Positions 1 to 9,030 of a stretch of DNA of 21,496 nt are shown here, in pieces. Made by a program: the position numbers and the translations under genes. The DNA lies in the NCBI GenBank assembly GCA_015680685.1, contig MNCI01020094.1, forward strand, positions 705,290 through 726,785. Direction: 5' to 3'. This DNA is from Gnetum montanum (lineage: Eukaryota; Streptophyta; Gnetopsida; Gnetales; Gnetaceae). Numbering within the stretch: the stretch's first letter is position 1; each line of letters begins with the position of its first letter. Below the pieces are notes generated by a model that saw only the letters and a list, made by a program, of their open reading frames with translations, had not been told where the DNA came from and ran no database searches.

Positions 1-360
1 GAAAATTGAAAAGAAGAAGGTTCCATGCATCAAATATAGTGATATAGAGGGTGATGGTGTACAGGAATGTTTAGCATTGCATGCATGCAACTGGTATGCA
101 CTAGGGGTTAACATACAAAGGTGCCTGTATGTAGTAACCACACAACAAGAAAACACCTAGTGGTCAATAGCTAATCAAGAGAGCAACTCACCAATATGCA
201 TGGAACTAACTAGGGGACCAACTTGCAGCCACGCCAAAAGCATAGATACACTGGAGCAAGAGCGTTACCAACTTCCAACCCTTAACCTGAAAACATTAAT
301 TAGGAGAAGTTGGATACTTCTAAGAAATTTAAACAAGCACTCATTATTTCGAATCTCTCC
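1..360. other. Unassigned sequence at the left edge
   Basis: I see no gene here. The stretch just before 361 is faintly similar to the sequence that precedes the matching element fragment on the minus strand near 12.96 kb. It may therefore be part of the same degraded retroelement, but the similarity is too weak to set a boundary. Confidence 0.3.
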
Positions 361-545
361 CTTTCAATTCAGTCATGGGGAAGATGGCCACCTATGCTAA
401 TCATTTGCAGCCTTCAATTTCTTTTCAAGTTTTTGTTTTACACATTTTTGTTTTACAAATTTCTTTAACTTTTCTTGTTTTTGTTTTGCAACATCATTCA
501 TACTTATTAATTTATTTGTTTATTTATTTATTTTGTTTTGTTAAG
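361..545 (+). mobile_element. Ty3/gypsy fragment: post-pol motif and T-rich spacer
   Basis: Positions 361-395 (core TCATGGGG, then CCACCTAT) closely match the complement of about 12921-12960. Both are followed by a long T-rich tract with recurring TTTTTGTTTT words, at 418-545 here and 12900-12750 on the other strand. In the minus-strand element this block lies between integrase and the coiled-coil ORF, so this is inferred to be the same part of another, mostly lost copy on the plus strand. Nothing recognisable as pol is found upstream in this window. The open frames across it are probably chance products of T-rich DNA. Confidence 0.5.
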
Positions 546-2210
546 GTTTTTCACTTAATAAGTGCTCCAAAGATGGTATGAATTGTATTCCATTGATTGC
601 TAATGTTTGGTTTTTACCTTTAAGTTATGATGTTCATACTAAGATATGGTTCTTTTGATATAACAGGCAATGAGTCCACTTCATCCATATACCCATAAAT
701 TTCTATGGTCTCTCTTGGCCTGGAACTATATATTCCCCTTCTTTAAATAATAAGAACTATTAATGAATCGGTGACTGAGTATTTCTCAAACTAAGGAAGG
801 ACTCAAGGATTGAAAAGGGTGTGACTTCAAGGGAACTTGATGTATTTGTGCTAGCCATTCTCTTGGGTGCATGGATGTTTCCTTCTTAAGTCTCCCATAC
901 CATTCTGATACTACTCCATTATCGAAAAGCTAAGCTGATAAAAATAATAAGTCTTTGCATGGTGTGGTTCTCATGCATAAAAAATATAAAAAAAATAATG
1001 GGAATTCAAAGCACACTCCTTAGTTGAAATAATCATCTTGGCTACAAGTACTGGTTATGAAACTAAAATAAACATGTTCCCTCTAACTAAGGCCCTTCTT
1101 GCTTCCTACTCTCTTCTCTTTCATTTCATCGAAATGGTGGTGACTCTTTGGTGGAGGCATTCATGTTACTTTGGGTGGATTGATTGGCCAAATGTATTAA
1201 TGAGAAGTCACTAGATGTGGTTTGTTTGAGGATAGACTTGGAATGGGATCTACTAAGTCACATTAACCATTAACACACAAGGGGTTATACACCACCTTGT
1301 TCTTGAGATTCCATTCCATTCTCTTCTTTCCACCCTTCTCTCTCCATCTTTCACCTCATTGTCGGTCGTATCAGTAGTCCATATTTTTGTGGATGCATTG
1401 TTTTCTTTCTGGTAAAATCTTGTGGTTAAGACTTTAACTCTTGTCTCCAAATAACATTCCTAGAGCCTATGGACTCTTTGAATGTGTGATTGTCAAGGCA
1501 TTAAGGGCATGAGCCTACTTTGGGGAGGATCCATTGGCATTCCTATTTGGTGCATCCATTAATTTCTTTCCCTTAAACATTTTAGCAATCACTATTTATT
1601 TTTTTCATTTCCATCTTTAACATCCATTTTATTGGTGTTGCCATTATTTCTTTTTCTCCATCTTTCTCATTCCTTATCTTTTTCCATTCTCTAATTACCA
1701 AAGGTTTGCTCTCAGTCATGGGGGTCCTGGTCCAATTTTTTTGATTTTCTCCTAACCCCTACACCTTGGGTAGTCACCAATCTTATATCTCCAGATTTGC
1801 ATTAGCCATATCACAACAATGGGCCTTACACCAAGGCAAGGTATCAACTGCATTGTGATTTATTTACCCTTGCTAATTTAAGATTGTGTCGTGTGTGCAG
1901 ATGGTAATCATACAACAACAGATTGGACCTGGAGGAAACACTTGGAATGGACTGGTGCTGGAATAGCCATACAAGGAACAAGATTGATAATGCACTTATG
2001 GATGGACAATGAAAGGTGCAATCTTGGCGTTGGTAGCAGCAGACTTCTTCTTTTCTCTCTCTCTTCTCTCTTTTCTCTTAGCTACCAAATAAGGCCGGAT
2101 GTCAAATTTGTATAGTGTTCACTCCTATTGTCATGAACACTAAATTTTATCATGTTTTTTAATGATGATCCATTCACATGTCACCCCATCTACCATTACT
2201 ATCATTCAAG
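546..2210. other. Unassigned AT-rich interval
   Basis: No gene, LTR or RNA was recognised on either strand. Open frames are short, carry no recognisable motifs and have no coding character. A pyrimidine tract (CT-rich, about 2044-2080) is the only obvious low-complexity sequence. The interval is most simply decayed repeat DNA between the fragment at 361-545 and the first LTR. Confidence 0.4.
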
Positions 2211-2306
2211 TCAATAATCCCATACCTTCCCAATATTTTGTAAGGAACTCAAGGATGATTTTTCATTCAATCATGGGGGTATGATGATCTACCATATCAC
2301 ATACGT

Positions 2307-2360
2307 GATATCATGTCCATGATATCCCATCAGCCCCTGTGATATCGCTTACGTGATATC
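2307..2360 (+). repeat. Four GATATC palindromes in U3 of LTR A
   Basis: GATATC occurs at 2307-2312, 2321-2326, 2341-2346 and 2355-2360. The longer word TACGTGATATC is repeated exactly at 2302-2312 and 2350-2360. All lie within 80 nt upstream of the TATA box, where enhancer elements of plant LTRs are usual. Regulatory function is inferred only from this position and the repetition. Confidence 0.6.
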
Positions 2361-2378
2361 GTAGCCCGTCGCCAGTTC

Positions 2379-2386
2379 TATAAATA
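2379..2386 (+). promoter_or_regulatory. TATA box of LTR A
   Basis: TATAAATA lies 97 nt from the proposed LTR start. The equivalent box in LTR B is 92 nt from its start and the one in LTR C about 114 nt. The conserved placement supports a former RNA polymerase II promoter. Confidence 0.7.
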
Positions 2387-2554
2387 AGAGGCAACTTTCC
2401 CTTGTTTCCTCATCTAGATCTAGACCCTTAGCTAAACTCTAGCAGTTTTACCATTCCAGACATAGAATAATTTCCATGTGCCTGTAGTATGAGTCTCAAA
2501 GTGAACAGATCTTTATTCAAGCAAATTGTACCTAAGTACACATTTGTGTACAAC

Positions 2555-2560
2555 AATAAA
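2555..2560 (+). terminator. AATAAA polyadenylation signal of LTR A
   Basis: AATAAA sits 176 nt after the TATA box, against 178 nt in LTR B and about 184 nt in LTR C. It lies in a conserved R-region block (GATCTTTATTCAAGCA upstream). This supports assignment as the LTR 3'-end processing signal. Confidence 0.6.
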
Positions 2561-3105
2561 GATGAACTTTCTGATAAACATGGCAATACATGGACTAAGC
2601 TAAATAGGACTTAATTTCTGTTGAATGTTTAAATTCTTTCTTAGATAATTAATCTCTCTCAATCCTTAACTCTCCTTATTAAGTGCATTCAGTACGACCA
2701 CTTCGAGCACGTGTGCTATTCTTGGTAACCTAGTAATGAGTAGCGTTCGGTAATCCCAGCAGTGTTGCACTGGTTCAAGGTGTGTACGGCAAGTGGGAAT
2801 GGATACTGGTGCTAGGACAATTAGAACTTAGTTAGTGAATAGTTAATGAAGGTTAGTCATTTAGTTCTCTTCACCTTCCCCTCTTAGCATAGGCGTTAAA
2901 AAGATAAAAGATATAAAAATAATATACCTCAGACTTAGTTAACCATACAATCATGACAATACAAGTAAGTCTAGGAAGACAATGATTGATTAACCTTAAG
3001 TGTTCCATTAGGGTGTGTAAGCACTTAGTCCTTGGAGTTTGACCGAATTGCACGTGAATGCTCATATTCGTATGGTTGAGTGTATGGCTACCTCGCCACT
3101 CATCA

Positions 3106-4467
3106 AGTGGAAAATTGAGTGTAACCCAACATGAAGAACTATTGGACTGACTGGTGGAAACTAAGTAATCAATTTCAAATATGTTTGATTTTTCCAATAC
3201 CATCACTGTAACCTAGTTAGAGCTACTAGAGGCAAAGGGAAAGTGCCTCATCTTAGAAGGAAAACTTCAAATATCTCAAGCACACAATCAATTCTTGGCT
3301 GTAGAAGTTGCTAAATTTATGTGCCTAAAGTATTGACCCTACTCTTATCAACCCTACATTGACATGAGATGAAGCTTTTCAGCAACTTCAAGAACAACTA
3401 AAGTAAGTTGAGGAAGAAATGATAATGGAAATTTTTAATCAAATAGTATTAGAAGCTAAAACTCATTTGGTATGAAGGAACTTGATGCAAACATGCTAGG
3501 AAAATGAAACCTTAACTATAGAGAACCATCACTTGTGGAACATTGATGTGTAAAAACAACAACTAGAAGAATTCATCCATCAATAGTAGGAGTAGCTTGC
3601 CAAAGAAAATAGAAAATTGAGGAGATTGGTAGTGGAGAATCATAATCTCTCAATGGAGAAGCTCTACACCTTACGCCATAAATCAGCCATTGAGATTGTT
3701 GCCTAAGAAAACAAGGCTCTAAAATTTAAGTTAAAAATCATTATAGAGACCAGGTTGGCCTACAAAAGGAGGTGAATGAGAAGCATATCCAACTAGCAAA
3801 GGCAAATGTTAATGAGGCCCTCCAGCAACTCTAGCAAGGTAGAGAAATGTGGCAACCCATCATTGATGGGATTGATGCCTACAACAAGGTAGAAATTTGC
3901 ATGAAGTAGTTGTAGATTGAAGAGATGATAGAATACATGGAGTTGTCCAATCTTTGCTATGAAAAACTAGCAATGATGACTACTGAATGGCTATAGTCTG
4001 AGCTTTAGAAGCAAGTGGCTAGCTTGTACTTATTATACGAGGCCAAGTTCAAGAATCACAAAGACACTAAACAAAAGCTTGCCATGGCAAATGCTGAACC
4101 CAAGGTTCTCATGGAAAAATTCATTGACCAAAGATAAATCACTAAGAACCTAGCCAAAGAATGAACAACTAATAGGCACTACAAGGCACAATCCAAATGT
4201 TTGACATTGAGCGCAAACAATTCATAACATGGTTCATCAACATAAAGGAGTTTCTTCTAGTATTACCTTGTCCTTGGGATAATCTAATGCTAATCCACAT
4301 TAGAGAAGCTACATGTATTGTAAACAATCCCAGAAGTAAAGAAGAGAAGATGAAAGCATTGTTGGATGCTTTCAACCTTTTACCAAAAGTTGCAGTAGTA
4401 GCAAGACAACCACAACCACCTCAACCATTGACCCTGCCTAGAGTTGGAGAAGGTTTGTTGCAGGCTT
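3106..4467 (+). pseudogene. Broken coiled-coil ORF of an LTR retroelement, plus-strand copy
   Basis: Read in segments with frameshifts, this stretch aligns in protein sense with the complement of about 12235-10900 over almost its whole length. Shared landmarks, in order, are an LLE block near 3205-3225, (D/N)EAFQ at 3368, a run around 3584-3690 with LAK, RLVV and NLS, and a C-terminal block from 4197 starting MFDI with WFIN and EEKMK. The middle is rich in Glu, Lys, Gln, Asn and Leu with few prolines, as in a coiled coil. The C-terminal 25 residues are proline-rich and end at TAA 4467-4469. Many internal stops are TAG or TAA where the other copy or the Q-rich context suggests Gln. The 5' end is cut off by LTR A. 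It resembles no gag, protease or pol domain I know. Function is unknown and it cannot be expressed intact. Confidence 0.7.
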
Positions 4468-4640
4468 AAGAGCCTCCACCACCTAGGATCATGTAATCTT
4501 CTCTTTTGTCTTCATGCCATCAGAGGATGTGTTTGTCAAAATTTTGTACCATGCTCAATTTTGTAATGTGGTTGATCTATACATTGAGAACTCAATTTTG
4601 TTATGTCTATATTGTCTTGTTTTGTTATGTCAAAAGTTAC
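4468..4640 (+). other. Spacer between coiled-coil ORF and LTR B tail
   Basis: T-rich non-coding sequence with recurring TTTTGT words (about 4550-4630). In the minus-strand copy the equivalent interval is longer, at about 10741-10900. Overlapping short open frames here look incidental. Confidence 0.4.
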
Positions 4641-4744
4641 TCAATAATCCCATACCTTCCCAATTTTGTAAAGAACTCGAGGATGAGTTTTCATTCAATC
4701 ATGGAGGTATGATAAAATACACTTTGTTGTGTTGACTAGGCCCC

Positions 4745-4768
4745 GTCGATGTAGCCTGTTACATCGAC
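4745..4768 (+). repeat. Perfect 9-bp inverted repeat in U3 of LTR B
   Basis: GTCGATGTA (4745-4753) is followed after 6 nt by its exact reverse complement TACATCGAC (4760-4768). It lies about 35 nt upstream of the TATA box. LTRs A and C have different palindromes in the corresponding zone. A role as a protein-binding or hairpin element is inference. Confidence 0.6.
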
Positions 4769-4801
4769 ATGGCCACATCAACACAAGGGTTTGTCTTAGC
4801 C

Positions 4802-4809
4802 TATAAATA
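4802..4809 (+). promoter_or_regulatory. TATA box of LTR B
   Basis: TATAAATA, preceded by C and 92 nt from the proposed LTR start, matches LTR A in sequence and placement. Confidence 0.7.
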
Positions 4810-4979
4810 CATGCTCACTAGCTACATTTACAGCATCATATTTAGAATAGTAGCCAAACTCTTGTAGTTTTTACATTTGGAAGTTAGAATATTTCTCCTA
4901 AGTGCCCATAGTAGGAGTTATTGATTGTATGGATCTTTATTCAAGCACTATTGTACCTAAGCACGAAAGTATGTGTGGC

Positions 4980-4985
4980 AATAAA
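4980..4985 (+). terminator. AATAAA polyadenylation signal of LTR B
   Basis: AATAAA is 178 nt downstream of the LTR B TATA box, in the same R-region context as in LTR A. Confidence 0.6.
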
Positions 4986-5594
4986 GACCAGCTTCTTGAT
5001 AAACCTTGCAACATTCTAGAAATTTTAGATATTTATTCATGCATTTAATATTTTTAATTATTTATTCAATGTTTTTCAATAATTAAGCTAATGAGGTAAT
5101 TAAGAAAAATAAGCTAGGTATATTAATTCCATAAGTACGACTACTTCGAATATAACAAGTATTCGCTTGGTAATCCCAACAACATTATTGCTTGGTATTC
5201 CTAGTAGCATAGTGGATGGTAATCTAATAGTGGATACACGGCTTCATGATGTGTATGGAACGTGGGGCTAGATGCTTATGTTAGGACCAGTTAGAGATTA
5301 GTTGGTTAGTTAATTTAGATTAGTCATTAAATTACTTTATCTCTCTTTTGAAAGCACCAAAGAACATAAAATATGAAATGATAAAAATTATATGCCTCGA
5401 TTTCACTTAACCATACTTTTGTACATTACAAGTGTAATTGGGAAGACAACAAACAACCTTAGGGCAAGGTTCATTACCTAGAAGACTAGTGTACCAAAAA
5501 CTATAAGGTCCACGAAATTCAACCAGATCACACGTGAACGCTTTGTGACTCATATGGTTACACATAGGGGTACCTAGTTGCTCATTAAATAACA

Positions 5595-6640
5595 TTGGAT
5601 TTCTAAGGTATTGGCAAAAATGGAAATTTACAGCTAGGAAACAATGTTGGAAATATGGCTATTAGATTTTGGCATACAAATTTGGTGGAGGCCATCCTTC
5701 TAGTGCGAAGAAAACTATTGGGGCCATAAAAATTGATTGCTAGAAAGAACCAATGGATTTGGTGCACAGTTATTAACCCAAAAATCCCTAGGGCCTTTGA
5801 AAAAATGGAAATCAAGGTGTCCTAGCTACTCTTCTAGATGAACTAGAGACTTATGAAGTGCAAAATAGGGTAATAAGAAAAATAAAGTGCTAAAACTAAT
5901 AACAAATTTGAATAATGCACAGAAAATAAATGAATATATTTCACACGCAAAACCCATAACTTAAAAATTTATTAAATAAGTTAGAAAAATGTGTACAAGT
6001 AGTGCTTGAGTAGGAAGCAAGGGGGTTCCCTTGCATGGGGGTTGAAGGTCCATTAAATTTGATGCAATCAACTCCATGAGCCATATATCCTGCCACTCCC
6101 AATGTTATCTAACCTCCTGTGTTACAACTCTAGATTTGCAACATTGGTCTCTTCTGGGGGTAAGAAAAGTGGAAAATTTGGATGCAAAATTGCTCCACAT
6201 GATGATTTAGGAATCCCAGAAGTGCCACATTGACATAAAAAATCCATAAGTCTCAGGGTGATAATGCTATCATGATAGGGTTTAAGAGAATGCAAACATT
6301 GGAAATTGGAAGGGCCCTTGAGTACTTGAGAATGCCTCAAGTGTGGAATTGTTTCTTGGAAAAATGTATGTATGCTTAATGTTTTCAAGTGACAAAAATT
6401 AGAACTAGTCAGTGGTGTTTAAGGTTGGCTTTTATAGGTCTTAGGCTACAAATGGGACTACAAAATGACTATGATTGGCTTGTAATTTGGTTTCACAATG
6501 GCTGCAAATTTGCTACCAAGTTGCTACAAATTTCTGCCTTGTTTAGGTGGGATGGGTGTCCAAATTTGGGGGGTTACCATATATAGTAAGTTCCTTCCCA
6601 TGGCCATTCCCTTTACTATAAATAGTAACAGGGGCATACC
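5595..6640. other. Unassigned interval right of LTR B
   Basis: No domain was recognised on either strand. Several open frames of 60-90 codons occur but show no motif and no partner. TATAAATA at 6617-6624 sits in a small palindromic context just before the G-rich repeat. It could be a decayed promoter of another repeat, but nothing downstream supports that. Confidence 0.35.
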
Positions 6641-6897
6641 TTCTACACTGGAGATGTATCTTCCATGTTGAGCCTTCTACCATCCTTGTCGAAGTGCTTG
6701 GTCAATGCTGGAGTGCATGGAGTGATGAAATTTGGCTATTGTGGCTTCCACACTAGGGGGATGCAATTTCCATGCTAGAGGGAAACTTCCACTTTGAGGG
6801 GGGAAGGTTTCGAAGTTGAGCCCATAGCTTCCATGTTGGGGGGAAAGTTTCTAAGCTAAGGGGAAAGCCCCCCACATCTCCACATTGGGGGTAGGTG
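6641..6897 (+). repeat. Degenerate G-rich minisatellite-like repeat
   Basis: About eight to ten imperfect units follow a pattern like (C/T)TTCCA-N-(G/C)TT/CTA-G-run-AA. Clear units begin near 6660, 6744, 6767, 6786, 6808, 6828, 6848 and 6877, at 20-30 nt spacing in the right half. Six of them contain runs of three to six G. The units differ too much for recent expansion. It is not coding in any frame I could follow. Confidence 0.6.
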
Positions 6898-7617
6898 AGT
6901 TCCACCCCTTACAAGTGCTTCGAGCGTAAACCAANAAACATTAGTTGACTTTTTTCACTTGGGGAATGAGGCTTTGACCACTTATGAGGCATTTTTCAGG
7001 CCAAAAAGTATAGGACATGTGAGATTGCCCTCCATGGGTTACAATTTTCACATTTACAATGAAGTTTTGCCTCAGGTTTCATGGGGTAAAAGCTACATGA
7101 TGAAAATTGGCTATAACATGCAAACTTTTGTGGTGTTTCATAAGGTATGAAAACTATAAAAATATTTAATTGATTCTTTTTACATAAGTTGTGATGACTC
7201 ACTCTTATCCAAGGAAGTCATAACAATACGACATGTTGTTGAGCCATTGAGATTGTGACTAAGAGCCACTTTTATTACACTTCACATGTGATGTTGCATC
7301 TATCCCTAAGGAGGATCACAACATGAGTGTTGCCACTATCCCCAAGAGGGATTGTAATGTATGTGTATTTATTATTGCTTTACCTCTTAAAATTCCAAAT
7401 GCATAAAAATCATTGAACATAAATTAATAAATATTTCTCTGTATCCCTCTTGCTATGGTAACATGGGTTTTATTTGTAACATATGTATTATAATATTATT
7501 TACATTTCTTGAACATAACGATATACACGAGTGTTCTTAGCAATCCACTTAACATCGTCTTCATAGCTTACAACTGAATGATACTGTGATTCTAATGGTA
7601 TATCCCTTTGGTCCAAA
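6898..7617. other. Unassigned interval with an assembly N
   Basis: An N at 6935 marks an uncertain base or join. A 63-codon open frame starts at 6959 (MGNEAL) but has no recognised motif. A diverged 36-bp tandem duplication lies inside this interval and is listed separately. Nothing else was recognised. Confidence 0.35.
7292..7363 (+). repeat. Diverged 36-bp tandem duplication
   Basis: Two adjacent 36-nt units (7292-7327 and 7328-7363) share TGTTGC at the start, CTATCCC in the middle and GGAT further on. They match at roughly two thirds of positions, so the duplication is old. No coding role is evident. Confidence 0.5.
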
Positions 7618-7638
7618 ACTAGTAGGACTCCTACTAGT
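7618..7638. repeat. Perfect 21-nt palindrome
   Basis: ACTAGTAGGA (7618-7627), one central C, then its exact reverse complement TCCTACTAGT (7629-7638). A short TA run follows at once. A cruciform or binding site is possible, but chance or a transposon terminus cannot be excluded. Confidence 0.6.
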
Positions 7639-7644
7639 ATATAT

Positions 7645-7725
7645 ATGGTACTTTCAATGGTAGCATCATAACACTTGATTTGGAAGCTCCAAGTTATGGG
7701 TTCAATTTTAGTAGACAATGCTAAG
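7645..7725 (+). mobile_element. tRNA-like SINE head (candidate)
   Basis: TCAATGGTAGCATC (from 7654) resembles a Pol III A box. GGGTTCAATTTT (7698-7709) resembles a B box, with spacing usual for tRNA-derived promoters. It is not a functional tRNA because the acceptor stem and CCA-side pairing are not visible. Two similar heads occur at about 7845-7920 and 9672-9760, which supports a SINE-type family. Confidence 0.4.
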
Positions 7726-7844
7726 TTATAAAGTTATAATTAAACTATATGTCCTGGGGTAAATATTGTTAAACAATAGTTTTGGATTCCAATACCATCC
7801 AATTAATTAGCTATAACAAAATAATATATTTCATACAATCATTG

Positions 7845-7920
7845 GGGCATTGCTCACTTGATTAAAATATGTGGTTAAATATAGGTTTTCAAGTCATAAG
7901 TTCAATTCTAAGGAATATTC
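7845..7920 (+). mobile_element. Second tRNA-like SINE head (candidate)
   Basis: TTGCTCACTTGATTAAA (about 7850-7866) is a poor A-box match and AAGTTCAATTCTA (7898-7910) a fair B-box match. It follows the first candidate by about 200 nt on the same strand. It is weaker than the other two, and no tail or target duplication was found. Confidence 0.28.
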
Positions 7921-8095
7921 TAATGTATCAATATAAAGTGTAAGCTTGTTACTCTATGTATAGTAAGGAAAGAAGATTCTTAATTAATCAAGTTAATTAA
8001 TAAATAATAAAAAGAAAAAATTCATGGTTATCTTACAAGAGAATATAAACATTAATCCAATATGCCACTTTAATAGGTGGAAGAAAGAGGGTTCT

Positions 8096-8103
8096 TATAT
8101 ATA
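8096..8103 (+). promoter_or_regulatory. Candidate TATA box upstream of the 166-codon gene
   Basis: TATATATA followed by GACC is the best TATA-like site upstream of the gene at 8530. The distance of about 430 nt implies a leader of roughly 400 nt, or an intron in the leader. No closer TATA was seen. The DNA becomes richer in CpG from about 8280. Confidence 0.3.
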
Positions 8104-8529
8104 GACCTAGTAAATACGTGGAAATGAGGGAGGTTTACGGTTATTAAAAACATGAGTCTAATGACATAAATGGCACATGATGGATGAGAGGAGTCACATA
8201 GGTACTTATATGCATTTAATTATTAATTATAGTTGTAATTGTTATTTATTTGTATACTTGACACATGCTAGGTTTTTTAGAGGTAGAAAAACGTTGAATG
8301 AATGGGTGAGACAAATTAAACGGCAAGGGAAGCATGAGATGAGATCAAGAAGCTGGAGGTTGGCTATACAAGGAAGTGGACAGGAGAATAGTAGCGAAAA
8401 ACTCGATCGTTTCAAACCTACTTATGTTGAATTCACACCCAGACGGACAGACAGAGAGAGGATGTGAAGAGAGCCAAGCAAGCATAGCAAGCAAGTAAAG
8501 CCGGATCTGCATCTGCATCAGCATAAGCC

Positions 8530-9030
8530 ATGGGAGAAGGGTGCAGAATCATGGCTGTTGTGATGGGAGCAGTGATGGCAATGAACATGGTAACGGTGAT
8601 GGTGCAGGGGCAGCAGTCGTCATCTTTTTCTTCTTCTTCGTCGTTGTCAAGCGAAAGCGAAAACTGGAAGACGTTGTTGCAGGAGGCAGGATGGGATGCA
8701 CAAGATTTGTCTGTGATTGTAAGATCAGGACCGCCGGGCAAGGATGTGGGACTGCAGTTGTGCCGTCTGTTCATGCCTCAGGCTTCGGCTGCAATAGATA
8801 AGGGCTTGGACAGACCCGCCAGCGCTAGCACATTGTTGGATATAGTGGATGACGTGCTTCAAGGCAGATACCATGCCACGCAATGCATCGAAAGCCCAGG
8901 TTTCCGAAGTTCCACCATCGTTCAAGTTGTGTGGCCCGGCGTCCAAAGAATGCAGCAAAACCTCGATGCCGTCATCGATCAGCTTAACGCTTTGATGGAA
9001 AAGCCCTCTTCGCCCCCACACAAACCCTAA
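8530..9030 (+). CDS. Probable secreted small protein, unknown family
   Basis: An intact 166-codon ORF opens with AGCCATGGG, a good plant start context, and ends TAA. Residues 7-25 form a hydrophobic, Met/Val/Ala-rich segment followed by QGQQ, as in a signal peptide cleaved near residues 27-29. A serine stretch follows (30-43). The rest (44-158) looks mostly helical, with a conspicuous SENW start, two cysteines (78 and 119) that could pair, and a Pro-rich end (159-166). I do not recognise the family and assign no function. Support for a real gene is the base composition, with CpG and GC clearly higher than in the transposon DNA on both sides, and the lack of any stop or frameshift. The serine stretch arises from TCT/TCG/TTC repeats and produces an acidic open frame on the other strand, which I regard as a shadow. 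Confidence 0.72.
   Translation: MGEGCRIMAVVMGAVMAMNMVTVMVQGQQSSSFSSSSSLSSESENWKTLLQEAGWDAQDLSVIVRSGPPGKDVGLQLCRLFMPQASAAIDKGLDRPASASTLLDIVDDVLQGRYHATQCIESPGFRSSTIVQVVWPGVQRMQQNLDAVIDQLNALMEKPSSPPHKP

Larger units (their letters stand above)
2211..3105 (+). mobile_element. LTR copy A with conserved pre-LTR tail
   Basis: Positions 2211-2281 match 4641-4709 and, less well, the complement of about 10641-10740. This tail could encode a LEDEF-like peptide before a G-run, as at the pol end or polypurine tract of many plant Ty3/gypsy elements. The LTR is taken to start with TG at 2282. It contains a TATA box, an AATAAA signal and a U5 that aligns with copies B and C. Similarity among the three copies fades near 3105, which I take as the end, give or take about 15 nt. 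Directly after it comes sequence matching the interior of the minus-strand coiled-coil ORF, and no primer-binding site is seen. Confidence 0.75.
4641..5594 (+). mobile_element. LTR copy B with conserved pre-LTR tail
   Basis: The tail at 4641-4709 reads in one frame as a LEDEF-type peptide ending in Gly-Gly, and the LTR starts with TG at 4710. TATA and AATAAA are spaced as in LTR A, and the U5 contains the same words, for example TGGTAATCCCA near 5169. The right end is placed near 5594, where similarity to LTRs A and C stops. The LTR is about 885 nt, against about 825 for A and 865 for C. A and B differ clearly in sequence, so this is not a recent insertion with two identical LTRs. Confidence 0.75.

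Noticed and set aside
6617-6624. TATAAATA as the promoter of another LTR
   Set aside because: No matching LTR start, polyadenylation signal or second copy was found around it.
8177-8467. 96-codon frame just upstream of the 166-codon gene
   Set aside because: It has no recognisable features, crosses the composition boundary and is more likely leader sequence. It could act as a uORF, but nothing shows it.
8433-8774. 113-codon minus-strand frame with an acidic run
   Set aside because: It lies antisense to the 166-codon gene; the acidic run comes from the TCT/TTC repeats of the serine linker.
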